Counted from the first letter of the stretch, positions 9,395-17,817 are shown. The stretch is DNA of 64,000 nt from Fluviicola sp. (GCA_002734065.2 NVXU02000054.1:62001-126000), one strand, 5' to 3'. Numbers and translations are program-made. Notes: generated from the letters alone by a model not told the origin.

Positions 9395-10109
9395 TAAAAA
9401 CATATATTTCATATAACCCAAGGAGCGTTAAATTTTCAACTGCAAAGATGTCATTTTTTGAATGGATATCAAAGCATCTTGCGTCTCCACCTGTCACAAA
9501 AAAAGTTAAGTCCTCAAACTGAGCTGAATATTGCTCCATTAAACGGTAAATTTCTGCATTTATTCCATTGATAACTCCAGAATGAATGCTGGAGTTGGTG
9601 TCCTTGCCAAGTAGCTCTGTTTTTGATTTCTCAGAAATCAATGGCAACTCGCTAGTGTAGTCGTGTAGTGACTTGTAGCGCAGAGCAAGGCCTGGAGAGA
9701 TAGATCCTCCGAGGTATTCTCCATTGGCTTTTACAAGGTCAAACTTGATGCAAGTCCCAATATCTATCGTTAAAGCAAAACCTTTTTCTATTTGTTTGCT
9801 CGCATATACGGCGTTGCAAATTCTATCGATTCCTAAGGTCTCTGGAGAATGATAATTCAAAGAAATCGGTAACTTTGATTGATTGCTAACCAGTAAAGGC
9901 GATTTGAAATATTGAGTAATGGTTGCGGTTTCTTTTTCTGACAAAACAGAAGAAATGACAGCTTCAGAAATTTCGTTTTCTTTGATGAAATTTTCGAATT
10001 CTGGCAAAGTAGTGCGTTCTACAGTTGCCAAAACACCATTTATAAAACGAGCAATCTTGATAATTGTATTTCCGGCGTCTATGACAAGAACTTGATTTTC
10101 AATACTCAT
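9387..10109 (-). CDS. coaX: type III pantothenate kinase
   Basis: 240 aa, the usual length for CoaX. It phosphorylates pantothenate in the first step of coenzyme A synthesis; type III enzymes belong to the ASKHA fold. The phosphate-1-like motif VIDAGNTIIKIA is at the N-terminus, LGIDRICNAVYA and LTIDIGTCIKFDLV follow in the middle, then GGSISPGLALRYKSLHDYT, and FFVTGGDA near the C-terminus. All match the family. It heads a four-gene operon (coaX, barrel protein, TPR protein, lptC). A TATCTTTG -7 element (minus strand, 10122-10115) ends 5 nt before the ATG, suggesting a leaderless or nearly leaderless message. Confidence 0.95.
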   Translation of the reverse strand: MSIENQVLVIDAGNTIIKIARFINGVLATVERTTLPEFENFIKENEISEAVISSVLSEKETATITQYFKSPLLVSNQSKLPISLNYHSPETLGIDRICNAVYASKQIEKGFALTIDIGTCIKFDLVKANGEYLGGSISPGLALRYKSLHDYTSELPLISEKSKTELLGKDTNSSIHSGVINGINAEIYRLMEQYSAQFEDLTFFVTGGDARCFDIHSKNDIFAVENLTLLGLYEIYVFNA

Positions 10110-10114
10110 GTTGG

Positions 10115-10122
10115 CAAAGATA
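10115..10122 (-). promoter_or_regulatory. -7 promoter element of the coaX operon
   Basis: TATCTTTG on the minus strand matches TAnnTTTG and ends 5 nt before the coaX ATG. No good TTG -33 element is present, so the call is partial. Confidence 0.5.
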
Positions 10123-10152
10123 CAAGAGATTTAAAAAAAACGAAGGGGATTG

Positions 10153-10181
10153 TTTGAAAATAGAAAAAGTTATTATCTTTG
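10153..10181 (+). promoter_or_regulatory. tRNA-Phe promoter
   Basis: TTTG at 10153-10156 and TATCTTTG at 10174-10181, separated by 17 nt, match the Bacteroidota sigma-A promoter. The predicted start falls about 10 nt before the tRNA. It is arranged back to back with the coaX promoter. Confidence 0.65.
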
Positions 10182-10198
10182 CCCTCACAAAATAGGCT

Positions 10199-10271
10199 GG
10201 TGCCTTAGCTCAGTTGGTAGAGCAATGGACTGAAAATCCATGTGTCCCTGGTTCGATCCCTGGAGGCACCA
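10199..10271 (+). tRNA. tRNA-Phe (GAA)
   Basis: 73 nt cloverleaf. The acceptor stem GGTGCCT pairs with AGGCACC and the discriminator is A. The D arm contains AGCTCAGTTGGTAGAGC. The anticodon stem ATGGA/TCCAT encloses the loop CTGAAAA with anticodon GAA at 10232-10234. The T arm contains CCTGGTTCGATCCCTGG. A CCA end is not encoded. Confidence 0.97.
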
Positions 10272-10278
10272 CATAGAA

Positions 10279-10314
10279 AACGTTAACTTTAATTAGTTAG
10301 CGTTTTTTGTTTTT
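10279..10314 (+). terminator. rho-independent terminator after tRNA-Phe
   Basis: AACGTTAAC (10279-10287) pairs with GTTAGCGTT (10296-10304) with one G-U pair, followed by a run of T up to 10314. It begins 8 nt after the tRNA. Confidence 0.75.
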
Positions 10315-10620
10315 ATATGATTTTGAGAACACCGCTGGTTCGAGATTACATCTCGGACCCGGGCCACACGTTTTGATTGATAATTAATTAAATCCTTCCC
10401 GTCTTTATTTGCAATGCTCCGATTTATTTTTAATCTCCGCATTTTTTGCGGTGAATAATGAGCAGTTTTAAAAATAGTTTTTTTTGTATATTTGGTTGCG
10501 AAAGCCTTGACCACGCGAAAGATTCACGCTGTAGCTTGGGAATTTAAGATAGATTTAGAAACGGAGACTTATTTTGATCTTCGTATTAGTGGAATCTAAC
10601 ATTATTGATACAATACCCAA
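10315..10620. other. intergenic region with one stem-loop, no convincing gene
   Basis: About 300 bp between the tRNA terminator and the terminator of the dcw cluster. It contains a GC-richer hairpin, GGTTCGAGA (10337-10345) with TCTCGGACC (10351-10359), and possible long-range pairing of CACCGC (10330-10335) with GCGGTG (10448-10453). A TATATTTG-like promoter motif lies at 10487-10494. Open frames here are short and have no recognisable protein features. Confidence 0.4.
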
Positions 10621-10621
10621 C

Positions 10622-10652
10622 AAAAAAGCCACTTCCTGTAAAAAGTGGCTTT
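10622..10652 (-). terminator. terminator at the end of the dcw cluster
   Basis: Stem AAAGCCACTT (10625-10634) with AAGTGGCTTT (10643-10652). Read on the minus strand it is followed by a T run (10627-10622). It lies about 40 bp after the yqeY-like stop codon, so it probably ends the long ftsZ transcript. Confidence 0.75.
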
Positions 10653-10692
10653 CCTATTTGTGATTCTTGTCAGAATCGGGTAGAATACTTAA

Positions 10693-11139
10693 TTATTTCA
10701 GTAATGCTTGTTTTACCAACGTTGCGATTATTTTACCATCGGCTTTTCCTGCGAGTTTTCCAGAGAGAAGTCCCATTACTTTGCCCATATCTTGAGGTCC
10801 GCTTGCACCTGTGGATGCAACTGCAGCATCGACTTCTTGTTGGATAGCTTCTTCTGACATCATTTCTGGCATATATTCGTTGATGACGTTTGCTTGGAAT
10901 TTTTCGTCTGCAGCCAAATCTTCACGACCTTCTTTGATGTACAAATCGTAGGTTTCAACGCGTTGCTTGTAGAGTTTCATCACAATTTTCATTGCGTCGG
11001 CATCAGAAACTTCTCCGTTACCGGATGTTGCTTCCAAAAGAATTTTAGATTTGATGTCGCGCAATGGCGCTAATCTCTCCTTGTCTCTTGCCAACATCGC
11101 TTTCTTGATGTCCGCGTTAATTTGTTCTATAAAACTCAT
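10693..11139 (-). CDS. GatB/YqeY domain-containing protein
   Basis: 148 aa. It matches the YqeY family in full: LIEQINADIKKAMLARDKER-like start, LRDIKSKILLEATS, YKQRVETYDLYIKEGREDLA, EYMPEMMSEEAIQQEVDAAV and MGKVMGLLSGKLAGKADGK. YqeY resembles the tail domain of the GatB subunit of the tRNA-dependent amidotransferase, but its own role is poorly defined. Its ATG overlaps the ftsZ stop (TAATG), so translation is coupled to ftsZ. A terminator follows. The combination with ftsZ is common in Bacteroidota. Confidence 0.92.
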   Translation of the reverse strand: MSFIEQINADIKKAMLARDKERLAPLRDIKSKILLEATSGNGEVSDADAMKIVMKLYKQRVETYDLYIKEGREDLAADEKFQANVINEYMPEMMSEEAIQQEVDAAVASTGASGPQDMGKVMGLLSGKLAGKADGKIIATLVKQALLK

Positions 11140-12680
11140 TAGTCAACGTTATCGTGTAAGAAAGAATTATTGCTGTTCAATGAGCTTCCGTTCTCATCTT
11201 TAGAGACACTAAAACGACTTGTTTTGTCCTCATTGCTAGGAGAAGATTCATCCAATTGAACATTTCGACGCACATAAGCTGGCTCGTCTTCAAATTCCTG
11301 AATTCCGTCCGCTTTTTTAAGCTTGTTGGTGTATTCTTGAATTCTTGACAACCTGTCTTGCGTTCTTTTTTGTAATTCTTCTGGAGAAAGAGATTCTTTA
11401 CTTTTAGAAGAATTTTCTACATCTAAATTCGCTTCTTTTTCGTCATTTAACACATAGCGAGTAACGATTTCGTCTTCTGAAGTATCGACAGTCGTTTCTT
11501 CTTTCTTTTCCTTTGAAGCATTCCAGCTGAACTGCATTTCTTTTTGCTCTTCTACGTCTTTTGTTTTTAAGAAAGGCGAATCTTGCGTGCTTGCAATTTC
11601 CTTTGCTCCGCTCCACGTGTTATGTTGTGTGGGCGATTCAAGAGGTGCTGTGATTTCTTTTTTCGGTTCTTCCTTCAACGTTGTTACTTGCTTCTTAGGT
11701 GCTGTTTCAAAGCCTGTGATAGGTGAAGAATCAAATCCAGTAGCAATTAAAGTAACGCTCAATTTTTCTCCCAAAGAAGAATCCTTTGCATGTCCAAAAA
11801 TAACATCTGCCGTTGAACCAGCAGCATCTTGAATGTAGTCCGTAATCTCAGTGATTTCGTCCATTAAGACTTCTTTGTCACCGTAAGTGATGTTCAAAAG
11901 AACGTATTCTGCACCGCTGATGTCATTGTCATTCAATAAAGGAGATTCCAATGCCTTTTCAACCGCTTTCATTGCTCTGTTGTCGCCTTCCGCTTCTGCG
12001 CTACCCATAATGGCAACGCCGCTGTCTTTCATCACTGTGCTAACATCGTTAAAATCGACATTGATTGCTCCAGTCACTGCAATTACCTCTGCAATTCCTT
12101 TGGCTGCTGTTGCCAAGACATCATCGGCTTGTGCAAATGCTTCTCCAATAGAAAGATTGCCAGAAATTTCCCGCAAACGCTCATTGTTGATGACCAATAA
12201 AGTATCAACATTCTCGCGCATTGCTTCTAATCCTGCTTCAGCTTGTATTCTTCTTTTACGACCTTCAAAATTGAAAGGTACCGTTACAATACCCACAGTT
12301 AAAATGCCCATTTCTTTTGCGACTTGCGCAATAACGGGTGCGGCACCTGTACCTGTTCCACCACCCATTCCGGCAGTTACAAAGACCATTTTAGTATCTT
12401 TGGAAAGGTACTCTCTAATTTCTTCTATGTTCTCAACAGCTGCATTCTTCCCAATTTCTGGAATAGAACCGGCACCACGTCCTTCTGTTAAAGAAGGTCC
12501 TAGTTGTATCTTAAAAGGAACAGGAGAAATGTCCAATGCTTGCAAATCTGTATTGCAAACAACAAAATCAACCCCTTTAATACCTTGACTGAACATGTGG
12601 TTCACGGCGTTTCCACCACCACCACCAACACCAATTACTTTGATGATTGATACTTCGTCTCTTTGAATTTCAAATTCCAT
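11139..12680 (-). CDS. ftsZ: cell division protein FtsZ
   Basis: 513 aa tubulin-like GTPase that forms the division ring. The N-terminal GTP-binding region contains VIGVGGGGGNAVNHM and the tubulin signature GMGGGTGTGAAPVIA; NNERLREISG and the catalytic T7-type segment NVDFNDVSTVMKDSGVAIMG follow. After about residue 320 comes a long charged, low-complexity linker. Near the end is IQEFEDEPAYVRRNVQL, the conserved peptide of Bacteroidota FtsZ thought to bind FtsA and other partners. A further approximately 35 residues follow it, so the peptide is not at the extreme C-terminus. Separated from ftsA by a 231-bp repeat-bearing gap, it may have its own promoter, which I could not identify. Confidence 0.98.
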   Translation of the reverse strand: MEFEIQRDEVSIIKVIGVGGGGGNAVNHMFSQGIKGVDFVVCNTDLQALDISPVPFKIQLGPSLTEGRGAGSIPEIGKNAAVENIEEIREYLSKDTKMVFVTAGMGGGTGTGAAPVIAQVAKEMGILTVGIVTVPFNFEGRKRRIQAEAGLEAMRENVDTLLVINNERLREISGNLSIGEAFAQADDVLATAAKGIAEVIAVTGAINVDFNDVSTVMKDSGVAIMGSAEAEGDNRAMKAVEKALESPLLNDNDISGAEYVLLNITYGDKEVLMDEITEITDYIQDAAGSTADVIFGHAKDSSLGEKLSVTLIATGFDSSPITGFETAPKKQVTTLKEEPKKEITAPLESPTQHNTWSGAKEIASTQDSPFLKTKDVEEQKEMQFSWNASKEKKEETTVDTSEDEIVTRYVLNDEKEANLDVENSSKSKESLSPEELQKRTQDRLSRIQEYTNKLKKADGIQEFEDEPAYVRRNVQLDESSPSNEDKTSRFSVSKDENGSSLNSNNSFLHDNVD

Positions 12681-12697
12681 ATTTTTTATTTTATAAT

Positions 12698-12780
12698 TAG
12701 AAACGGACTATCGTCCTCTTAGAGAGTTAGAAAGTTCCGCTTCGCAGCACTTTTAGAAACGGACTGTCGTCCTCTTAGAT
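12698..12780. repeat. two REP-like modules between ftsA and ftsZ
   Basis: Two near-identical modules at 12698-12724 and 12752-12780 share TTAGAAACGGACT then TCGTCCTCTTAGA. Each has a GGAC...GTCC mini hairpin bounded by TTTAGA/TCTTAGA. On the opposite strand the same consensus occurs at 6151-6177. The intervening DNA includes CCGCTTCGCAGC, also seen in the 6.1-kb element as GCGCAGCGG. Confidence 0.6.
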
Positions 12781-12865
12781 TTAGTTTCGCTTCGTGTTTT
12801 TAATTCATTATTTTATTTCACTTCTCAGGAAAGGTCACGACCATTTCCCTACATTCTTACTTCGT

Positions 12866-12901
12866 TCCGCACTCATCACTCATCACTCCAAACTCCTCAC
12901 T
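12866..12901. repeat. CTCATCA-type heptanucleotide satellite downstream of ftsA
   Basis: Short copies of ACTCATC/CTCATCA followed by CTCCTCACTC directly after the ftsA stop. The same heptamer follows ftsW and ftsL in this cluster. Confidence 0.5.
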
Positions 12902-12911
12902 CTAATAAGTA

Positions 12912-14210
12912 TCAACTTCCCTCTTCTTCCTCCACTTCATCAAACCAACCAATCCCTTTCTTGATAATTTTATCGAAAAACGAACCTCTTGTTTTTTCAG
13001 AATGTGTTTTCACCGAACCAGTACTTGCTGCTTCGGGTTCTGCTGCTTCAACTTTTGCTAAATCTTCAAAACCTTTTAACACCAAACCAACTCCAGTTGC
13101 ATACATTGGGCTTTTTATGGCTTCATTGTTTGTGTTCGCCAAATGTTCAGTTGGATATCCTAATCGTGTATCTTTTCCTGTTACGTATTCAAACAACTGT
13201 GAAATATGATCCAATTGAGAACCACCACCTGTAACAACAATTCCACCAATTAATTTCTTTTCGTAGCCAGAATTTTTTATTTCGAAATGAACCAATTCAA
13301 TGATTTCTTCCATTCTTGCTTGGATAATACTTGCTAAGTTGCGCAAGGTAATTTCTCTTGCAGGTCTTCCTTTTAATCCAGGAATTGCCACGACAACATT
13401 CTCTTGACTTTCACTTGCAATTGCAGAACCGAATTGTTGCTTCACTTGTTCTGCTTTGCTTCTCATAATGGTGCAACCTTCCTTGATGTCCTCCGTAATT
13501 GCGTTTCCTCCAAATGGAATAACGGCAGTGTGACGGATGATTCCCTCGTGGAAAATAGCAACGTCAGTCGTGCCACCACCTATATCAACCAAAACAACAC
13601 CTGCTTCTTTTTCTTCGTCCGTTAAGACTGCATCAGCAGAAGCAATTGGTTCCAAAATGATGTTTTTCACAGACAAACCAGCTCTTTCGACGCATTTGTG
13701 AATGTTCATAGAAGCACCAATGTTTCCAGTGATTATGTGAAAATTTGCTTCCAAACGAACACCTGCCATCCCGATAGGGTCTTTGATGCCTTGCTCATTG
13801 TCAATAATGTATTCTTGCGGAAGTACAGTGATGATTTTCTCCCCTGGAGGCATCGCCAATTTGTACATGTCCTCAATGAGTTTATCAATGTCTTTCTGAG
13901 AAATTTCAGTATCAATATTGTCTCGTGTTAGAATTCCTCGGTGTTGAATGCTTTTGATATGTTGACCAGCAATTCCAACATTGACCGTGTCGATTTTTAA
14001 AGTACCGTCAATTCTTTCTTCCGCTTCGATGATTGCTCCTTTTATCGACTCTACTGTTTTGTCAATATTAGAAACCATCCCTCGCATCACGCCAAAAGAT
14101 TCCGTTTTACCCATGGAAAGAACCTCAATTTTACCGTGTTCGTTCTTTTTACCGACGAAACAGGCAATTTTTGTTGTTCCAATATCTAATCCTACAATTA
14201 TCTTACTCAT
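12912..14210 (-). CDS. ftsA: cell division protein FtsA
   Basis: 432 aa actin-like ATPase that anchors FtsZ to the membrane. Phosphate-1 motif IVGLDIGTTKIACFVG is at the N-terminus, followed by the FtsA-specific 1C region (GTLKIDTVNVGIAGQHIKS). VVLVDIGGGTTDVAIF (phosphate-2) and GGIVVTGGGSQLDHI (adenosine motif) follow. The C-terminus ends in an amphipathic-looking GSFFDKIIKKGIGWFDEV, the likely membrane-targeting helix, after a linker of about 25 variable residues. Its start overlaps the ftsQ stop by 8 nt, so the two are co-translated. Confidence 0.97.
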   Translation of the reverse strand: MSKIIVGLDIGTTKIACFVGKKNEHGKIEVLSMGKTESFGVMRGMVSNIDKTVESIKGAIIEAEERIDGTLKIDTVNVGIAGQHIKSIQHRGILTRDNIDTEISQKDIDKLIEDMYKLAMPPGEKIITVLPQEYIIDNEQGIKDPIGMAGVRLEANFHIITGNIGASMNIHKCVERAGLSVKNIILEPIASADAVLTDEEKEAGVVLVDIGGGTTDVAIFHEGIIRHTAVIPFGGNAITEDIKEGCTIMRSKAEQVKQQFGSAIASESQENVVVAIPGLKGRPAREITLRNLASIIQARMEEIIELVHFEIKNSGYEKKLIGGIVVTGGGSQLDHISQLFEYVTGKDTRLGYPTEHLANTNNEAIKSPMYATGVGLVLKGFEDLAKVEAAEPEAASTGSVKTHSEKTRGSFFDKIIKKGIGWFDEVEEEEGS

Positions 14211-15009
14211 TCTCTATTTTTTTCTTGCAAACAATTTGATCTTCAAACTTGAGGTTGATTTCTGAATATGTATCCCAACCTTCAAATGGAATCGCTTCGT
14301 TGTAAAATATCTTCAATTTATTAAATTTAGACTGCACTTCTTCGTCAGAATGAGCAGTTCCAAATACAATTTGTTGATCCCCAACCAGCGGAACTAGTAT
14401 AAAATCGCCATTCTTTTGGATGTGAACTTGTCCTATTAGAGAATGGAATAATGGATCATCACAAACATAACTCGAAATACGATAGATATCATCTAACTTT
14501 CGAATAGTTATTAAAGAATCATTGTTAATAATTATAGGGACGGAAATGGAGTTTTGTCGATCTTTAATTTCTCCCGTAAAAATCAAGGTTCGAGAGGTGT
14601 GGGTCGGTGTCGTTAGAAAAGTATTTCCATCCTCATCTAAATAGAAGTTTTCACCAGCTAGGTTGTAAATTCGTGCAATTGCCTTGCGCAATTCAATATT
14701 TATCTTCCAGGTGCCATTTAATTTCTGAAAAACATCGACTGATTTCACTTGTGAAATATTGGCAATGAATTTTTCAATCTCTTCGATTTCTAATTCGGAT
14801 CTTTTTTGATTGTCAAAAATGAAATCTTTGCGTTTTAACTTGTCTAAAAGTTCTTGTTTTGTGATAAATGTGTTGTCTCCATCAGAAGGAATATTGATTT
14901 CGGGGTCTGGTAATTGTTTTGCATCCAAGGTTTGCTTCACGAAGAATCCTAAAGCGACTAATGCAATGAAGAACAGTGTCCAGAGTGCTATTTTAATCCA
15001 TTTTTTCAT
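14203..15009 (-). CDS. ftsQ: cell division protein FtsQ/DivIB
   Basis: 268 aa. One N-terminal transmembrane helix (residues about 5-23, IALWTLFFIALVALGFFV) is followed by a periplasmic part with a POTRA-like start (ITKQELLDKLKRKDFIF) and FtsQ domain strands (VKSVDVFQKLNGTWKINIEL, IARIYNLAGENFYLDEDGN). FtsQ links early and late division proteins. Sequence conservation of FtsQ is low, so the call also leans on its position between murC and ftsA. Its ATG overlaps the stop codon of a repeat-derived open frame (ATGA at 15006-15009). Confidence 0.9.
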   Translation of the reverse strand: MKKWIKIALWTLFFIALVALGFFVKQTLDAKQLPDPEINIPSDGDNTFITKQELLDKLKRKDFIFDNQKRSELEIEEIEKFIANISQVKSVDVFQKLNGTWKINIELRKAIARIYNLAGENFYLDEDGNTFLTTPTHTSRTLIFTGEIKDRQNSISVPIIINNDSLITIRKLDDIYRISSYVCDDPLFHSLIGQVHIQKNGDFILVPLVGDQQIVFGTAHSDEEVQSKFNKLKIFYNEAIPFEGWDTYSEINLKFEDQIVCKKKIENE

Positions 15010-15292
15010 TTTTGAAGAGGAGTTAAGGAGTTAAGGAGAAGTCGTTGTTTGTTAGGGGAAGTTAAGAAGACAGGAGTTAAGGAGTTAAGGAGAAGTCGAT
15101 TCTTGTTAAGGGAAGTGAAGAAGACAGAAGTTAAGGAGTTAAGAAGAAGTTGAGGCTTATTTGGGGGAATGAAGAAGACAGAAGTTAAGGAGGCAAAAAG
15201 ACGGATCCCTTCTAACTTCTTAACTTCTAACATTCTTAACTTCTTAACTCCTAACATTCTTAACTTCTTAACTTCTTAACTAACGCTCTCTT
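15010..15292. repeat. 54-bp tandem repeat and TTAACTTC arrays between murC and ftsQ
   Basis: Four copies (the last partial) of a 54-bp unit containing GGAGTTAAGGAGTTAAGGAG start at about 15019, 15073, 15127 and 15181. They are followed at 15206-15292 by the reverse-complement motif CTTCTTAACTTCTTAAC in several copies, which reaches into the last codons of murC (VKKLRS). The two halves can pair as a large hairpin. Because 54 is a multiple of three, the minus strand is open from 15257 to 15006 as an 83-codon frame with an 18-aa repeat. I treat it as a repeat-derived frame, not a proven gene. Confidence 0.75.
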
Positions 15293-16645
15293 CAACGGTT
15301 CAATAATTCTATCAATGTCGCCTGCTCCAATCGTTAAATAAATATCAGAATCATTCTTTGCACAATAGTTTACAGCATCTTCAGGAGAAAGAACTTGTTT
15401 ATTCTCACAGGTGATCTTCTCCAGCAAGGCTTCACTTGTAATTCCTGAAATCGGTTCTTCTCTTGCAGGATAAATAGGCAATAAAATAAGATCATCTAAA
15501 CGACTTAACTGCTTAGCGAAGTCCTCAAAAAAATCTCTTGTTCGAGAGAATAAGTGAGGCTGAAAAACACCTGTAACTTTCTTGTTTGGATACAACAATT
15601 GTATCGAAGAAATCAATGCGTTTAGTTCTGTCGGATGATGTGCATAATCGTCGATGTAAACGATATTTTCTGTACGAATGTGGTACTCAAAGCGACGTTT
15701 TATTCCTTCAAAAGATTGCAATGCCATTCTCACAGCACCTTCTGAAAGTCCGAGCTGTATTGATGTAGCGACGCAAGCAACTGCATTTTCTGCGTTATGG
15801 ATGCCAGGAATCCCTAATTCTACATTCTGCCACTTGCTTGTTGGTGTTTGCACATCAAATAAGAATTTCCCATCCGAGAATCGCAAATTTGATCCAACAT
15901 AATCTGCTTCACAATCGATGCCATAAGTGATGGCGTTTTCCCGTTCTACTTTTGCATTAATATGCTTTATGAGAAAGCCGTCTTTTGCGATTAAATCAAC
16001 GTAAGATTGAAAGCCTTCTAAGAATTCATTTTCATTCCCGTAAATGTCTAAATGGTCGGCGTCTGTTGAGGTAACTATCGATGCAAAAGGTGTCAACTGT
16101 AAGAATGAACGGTCGAATTCATCGGCTTCAATAACGGTCAACTCACTGGTTTTGGAGCTGACAAAATTCGATTGAAAATTCGTTGCGATTCCTCCTAAAA
16201 AAGCGTTGCATTCTAACTCTGAAGAATGAAGAATATACGCCAGCATCGTACTTGTCGTCGTTTTTCCATGTGTGCCTGCAACACCAATTGCTTTTGAATT
16301 TCGAGTAATCATTCCCAGAATTTCTGCGCGTTTATGCAAAGCATATCCTTTGTGTTGCACGTGTAATAGTTCTCCCAAGTTTTTAGGAATGGCAGGCGTG
16401 TAAATTACCAAAGTTTTTGCCACGTCTTGAAAATATTCTGGAATGGATGGACCAAAATCTTCAAAATGAATGGAAATTCCTTCTTTTTGCAACTGGTCGG
16501 TGAGTGAGGTCTGCGTTTTGTCGTAACCTGCAACTTGCCAACCTAAATTGTTGAAATACCTGGACAATGCGGACATACCGATTCCTCCAATTCCTATGAA
16601 ATAGGCTCTGTCAAATTGGGCGATATGTGGAATATTTTTTTTCAC
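15260..16645 (-). CDS. murC: UDP-N-acetylmuramate--L-alanine ligase
   Basis: 461 aa. MurC adds L-alanine to UDP-MurNAc, the first peptide step of peptidoglycan synthesis, in the cytoplasm. Motifs: the N-terminal Rossmann FIGIGGIGMSALSRY; P-loop VAGTHGKTTTSTMLA; EADEFDRSFL and DADHLDIYGN of the central ligase domain; and DDYAHHPTELNALI plus FQPHLFSRTRDF of the C-terminal domain. All catalytic regions appear intact. Its start overlaps the murG stop by 4 nt. The final codons are composed of the TTAACTTC repeat that continues downstream. Confidence 0.98.
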   Translation of the reverse strand: MKKNIPHIAQFDRAYFIGIGGIGMSALSRYFNNLGWQVAGYDKTQTSLTDQLQKEGISIHFEDFGPSIPEYFQDVAKTLVIYTPAIPKNLGELLHVQHKGYALHKRAEILGMITRNSKAIGVAGTHGKTTTSTMLAYILHSSELECNAFLGGIATNFQSNFVSSKTSELTVIEADEFDRSFLQLTPFASIVTSTDADHLDIYGNENEFLEGFQSYVDLIAKDGFLIKHINAKVERENAITYGIDCEADYVGSNLRFSDGKFLFDVQTPTSKWQNVELGIPGIHNAENAVACVATSIQLGLSEGAVRMALQSFEGIKRRFEYHIRTENIVYIDDYAHHPTELNALISSIQLLYPNKKVTGVFQPHLFSRTRDFFEDFAKQLSRLDDLILLPIYPAREEPISGITSEALLEKITCENKQVLSPEDAVNYCAKNDSDIYLTIGAGDIDRIIEPLKRALVKKLRS

Positions 16646-17742
16646 TTAATCAATGCTTCTAGTTGGTCAACGATTTCTTGCGTAGCATTTGGTTTGCCTA
16701 ATTCTGCAATGTTTTTTGTCAATTCTGAACATTGCGAAGAGTCAGAAAGTAAACGCAGTGCTTCGGGAATTAAATTTTCTTTCGCTTCGATATCTTTCAC
16801 CATTATTGCGGCATTTTTGTTCACCAACGCCATCGCATTCTTCGTTTGATGATCTTCCGAAACATTGGGAGAAGGAACTAGAATGACAGGTTTCTTCACT
16901 AAACACAATTCCGAAACGGAGATGGCTCCAGCACGAGAAATTACAACATCTGCTACTGCGTAAGCGAGGTCCATTCGATGGATGAATTGCACCATTTTAA
17001 CAGAGCCTAAATCCGTGTTTTTCAATTCTTCGGTTAATTTTTCATGGTATAATTTTCCGCATTGCCAAAGAACATTGACGCCTGCATTTTTTAATTCTTC
17101 AAGCTTATTGAGAACGCTTTCGTTTAATGTTCTTGCGCCTAAACTTCCACCAATGATGAGGATTGTCTTCTTATTCGCATCAAATTCGTAGAATTCATAT
17201 CCTTCTTTTTCTTTGCCAGAAATATCGACCATATTCTTACGAGTTGGATTTCCTGTCAAGACAATTTTCTCTTTTGGGAAGAATCTTTCTAAGCCATCGT
17301 AAGCCACGCAAATCTTCTGTACACTTTTAGAGAGAATCTTATTGGTCTTACCTGGAAACGAATTTTGCTCTTGCACCATCGACGGGATTCTTAGCATGGT
17401 CGCTGCTTTCAGTGTTGGTCCACTTGCGTAACCTCCGACGCCTATTGCAACCTGTGGTTTAAATTCTTTGACAATCTTCCGTGCTTTTAGTAAACTTTTG
17501 ATGATTTTAAACGGCAGAATAAAGTTTGACAACGCCAATTTTCTTTTGAAACCAACTATCTGTAAACCTTTGATATCATACCCCGCTTCTGGAACTTTTT
17601 CCATTTCCATTTTACCTTCTGCACCAACGAAAAGAATTTCAACATCTGGATTTCGACGTTTTATTTCATCGGCAATCGCAATCGCAGGAAAAATATGTCC
17701 TCCTGTTCCGCCACCTGATATTATTGCTCTTTTTATTTTCAT
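16642..17742 (-). CDS. murG: UDP-GlcNAc:undecaprenyl-PP-MurNAc-pentapeptide transferase
   Basis: 366 aa from the ATG at 17742 (MKIKRAIISGGGTGGHIFPA). The frame stays open to 17781, but that 13-residue extension precedes the GGGTGGH motif by too much and is repeat-like. MurG makes lipid II from lipid I at the inner membrane face. Recognised motifs are GGGTGGHIFPAIAIA (N-terminal G loop), GVGGYASGP (second loop), IIGGSLGARTLNESV (third) and ISRAGAISVSELCLVKKPVILVP (nucleotide-sugar site). A 91-bp gap separates it from ftsW. Confidence 0.97.
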   Translation of the reverse strand: MKIKRAIISGGGTGGHIFPAIAIADEIKRRNPDVEILFVGAEGKMEMEKVPEAGYDIKGLQIVGFKRKLALSNFILPFKIIKSLLKARKIVKEFKPQVAIGVGGYASGPTLKAATMLRIPSMVQEQNSFPGKTNKILSKSVQKICVAYDGLERFFPKEKIVLTGNPTRKNMVDISGKEKEGYEFYEFDANKKTILIIGGSLGARTLNESVLNKLEELKNAGVNVLWQCGKLYHEKLTEELKNTDLGSVKMVQFIHRMDLAYAVADVVISRAGAISVSELCLVKKPVILVPSPNVSEDHQTKNAMALVNKNAAIMVKDIEAKENLIPEALRLLSDSSQCSELTKNIAELGKPNATQEIVDQLEALIK

Positions 17743-17817
17743 TTTTTTGTTAACAACGTCTATAATCCATAATTCTAACACCCATCAACTTCATTATACA
17801 CTATCCGTTATACATTA

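Noticed and set aside
10293-10514. A 73-codon minus-strand frame after tRNA-Phe
   Set aside because: It covers the tRNA terminator and hairpin region, has no recognisable motif and no promoter of its own.
11887-12588. A 233-codon open frame on the plus strand
   Set aside because: It is the antisense shadow of ftsZ, which has full family motifs; the plus-strand product shows only serine/alanine/proline-rich sequence with no domain.
15006-15257. An 83-codon minus-strand frame between murC and ftsQ
   Set aside because: It consists entirely of the 54-bp tandem repeat and TTAACTTC array, so openness follows from the repeat length. Kept as a finding, not as a gene.
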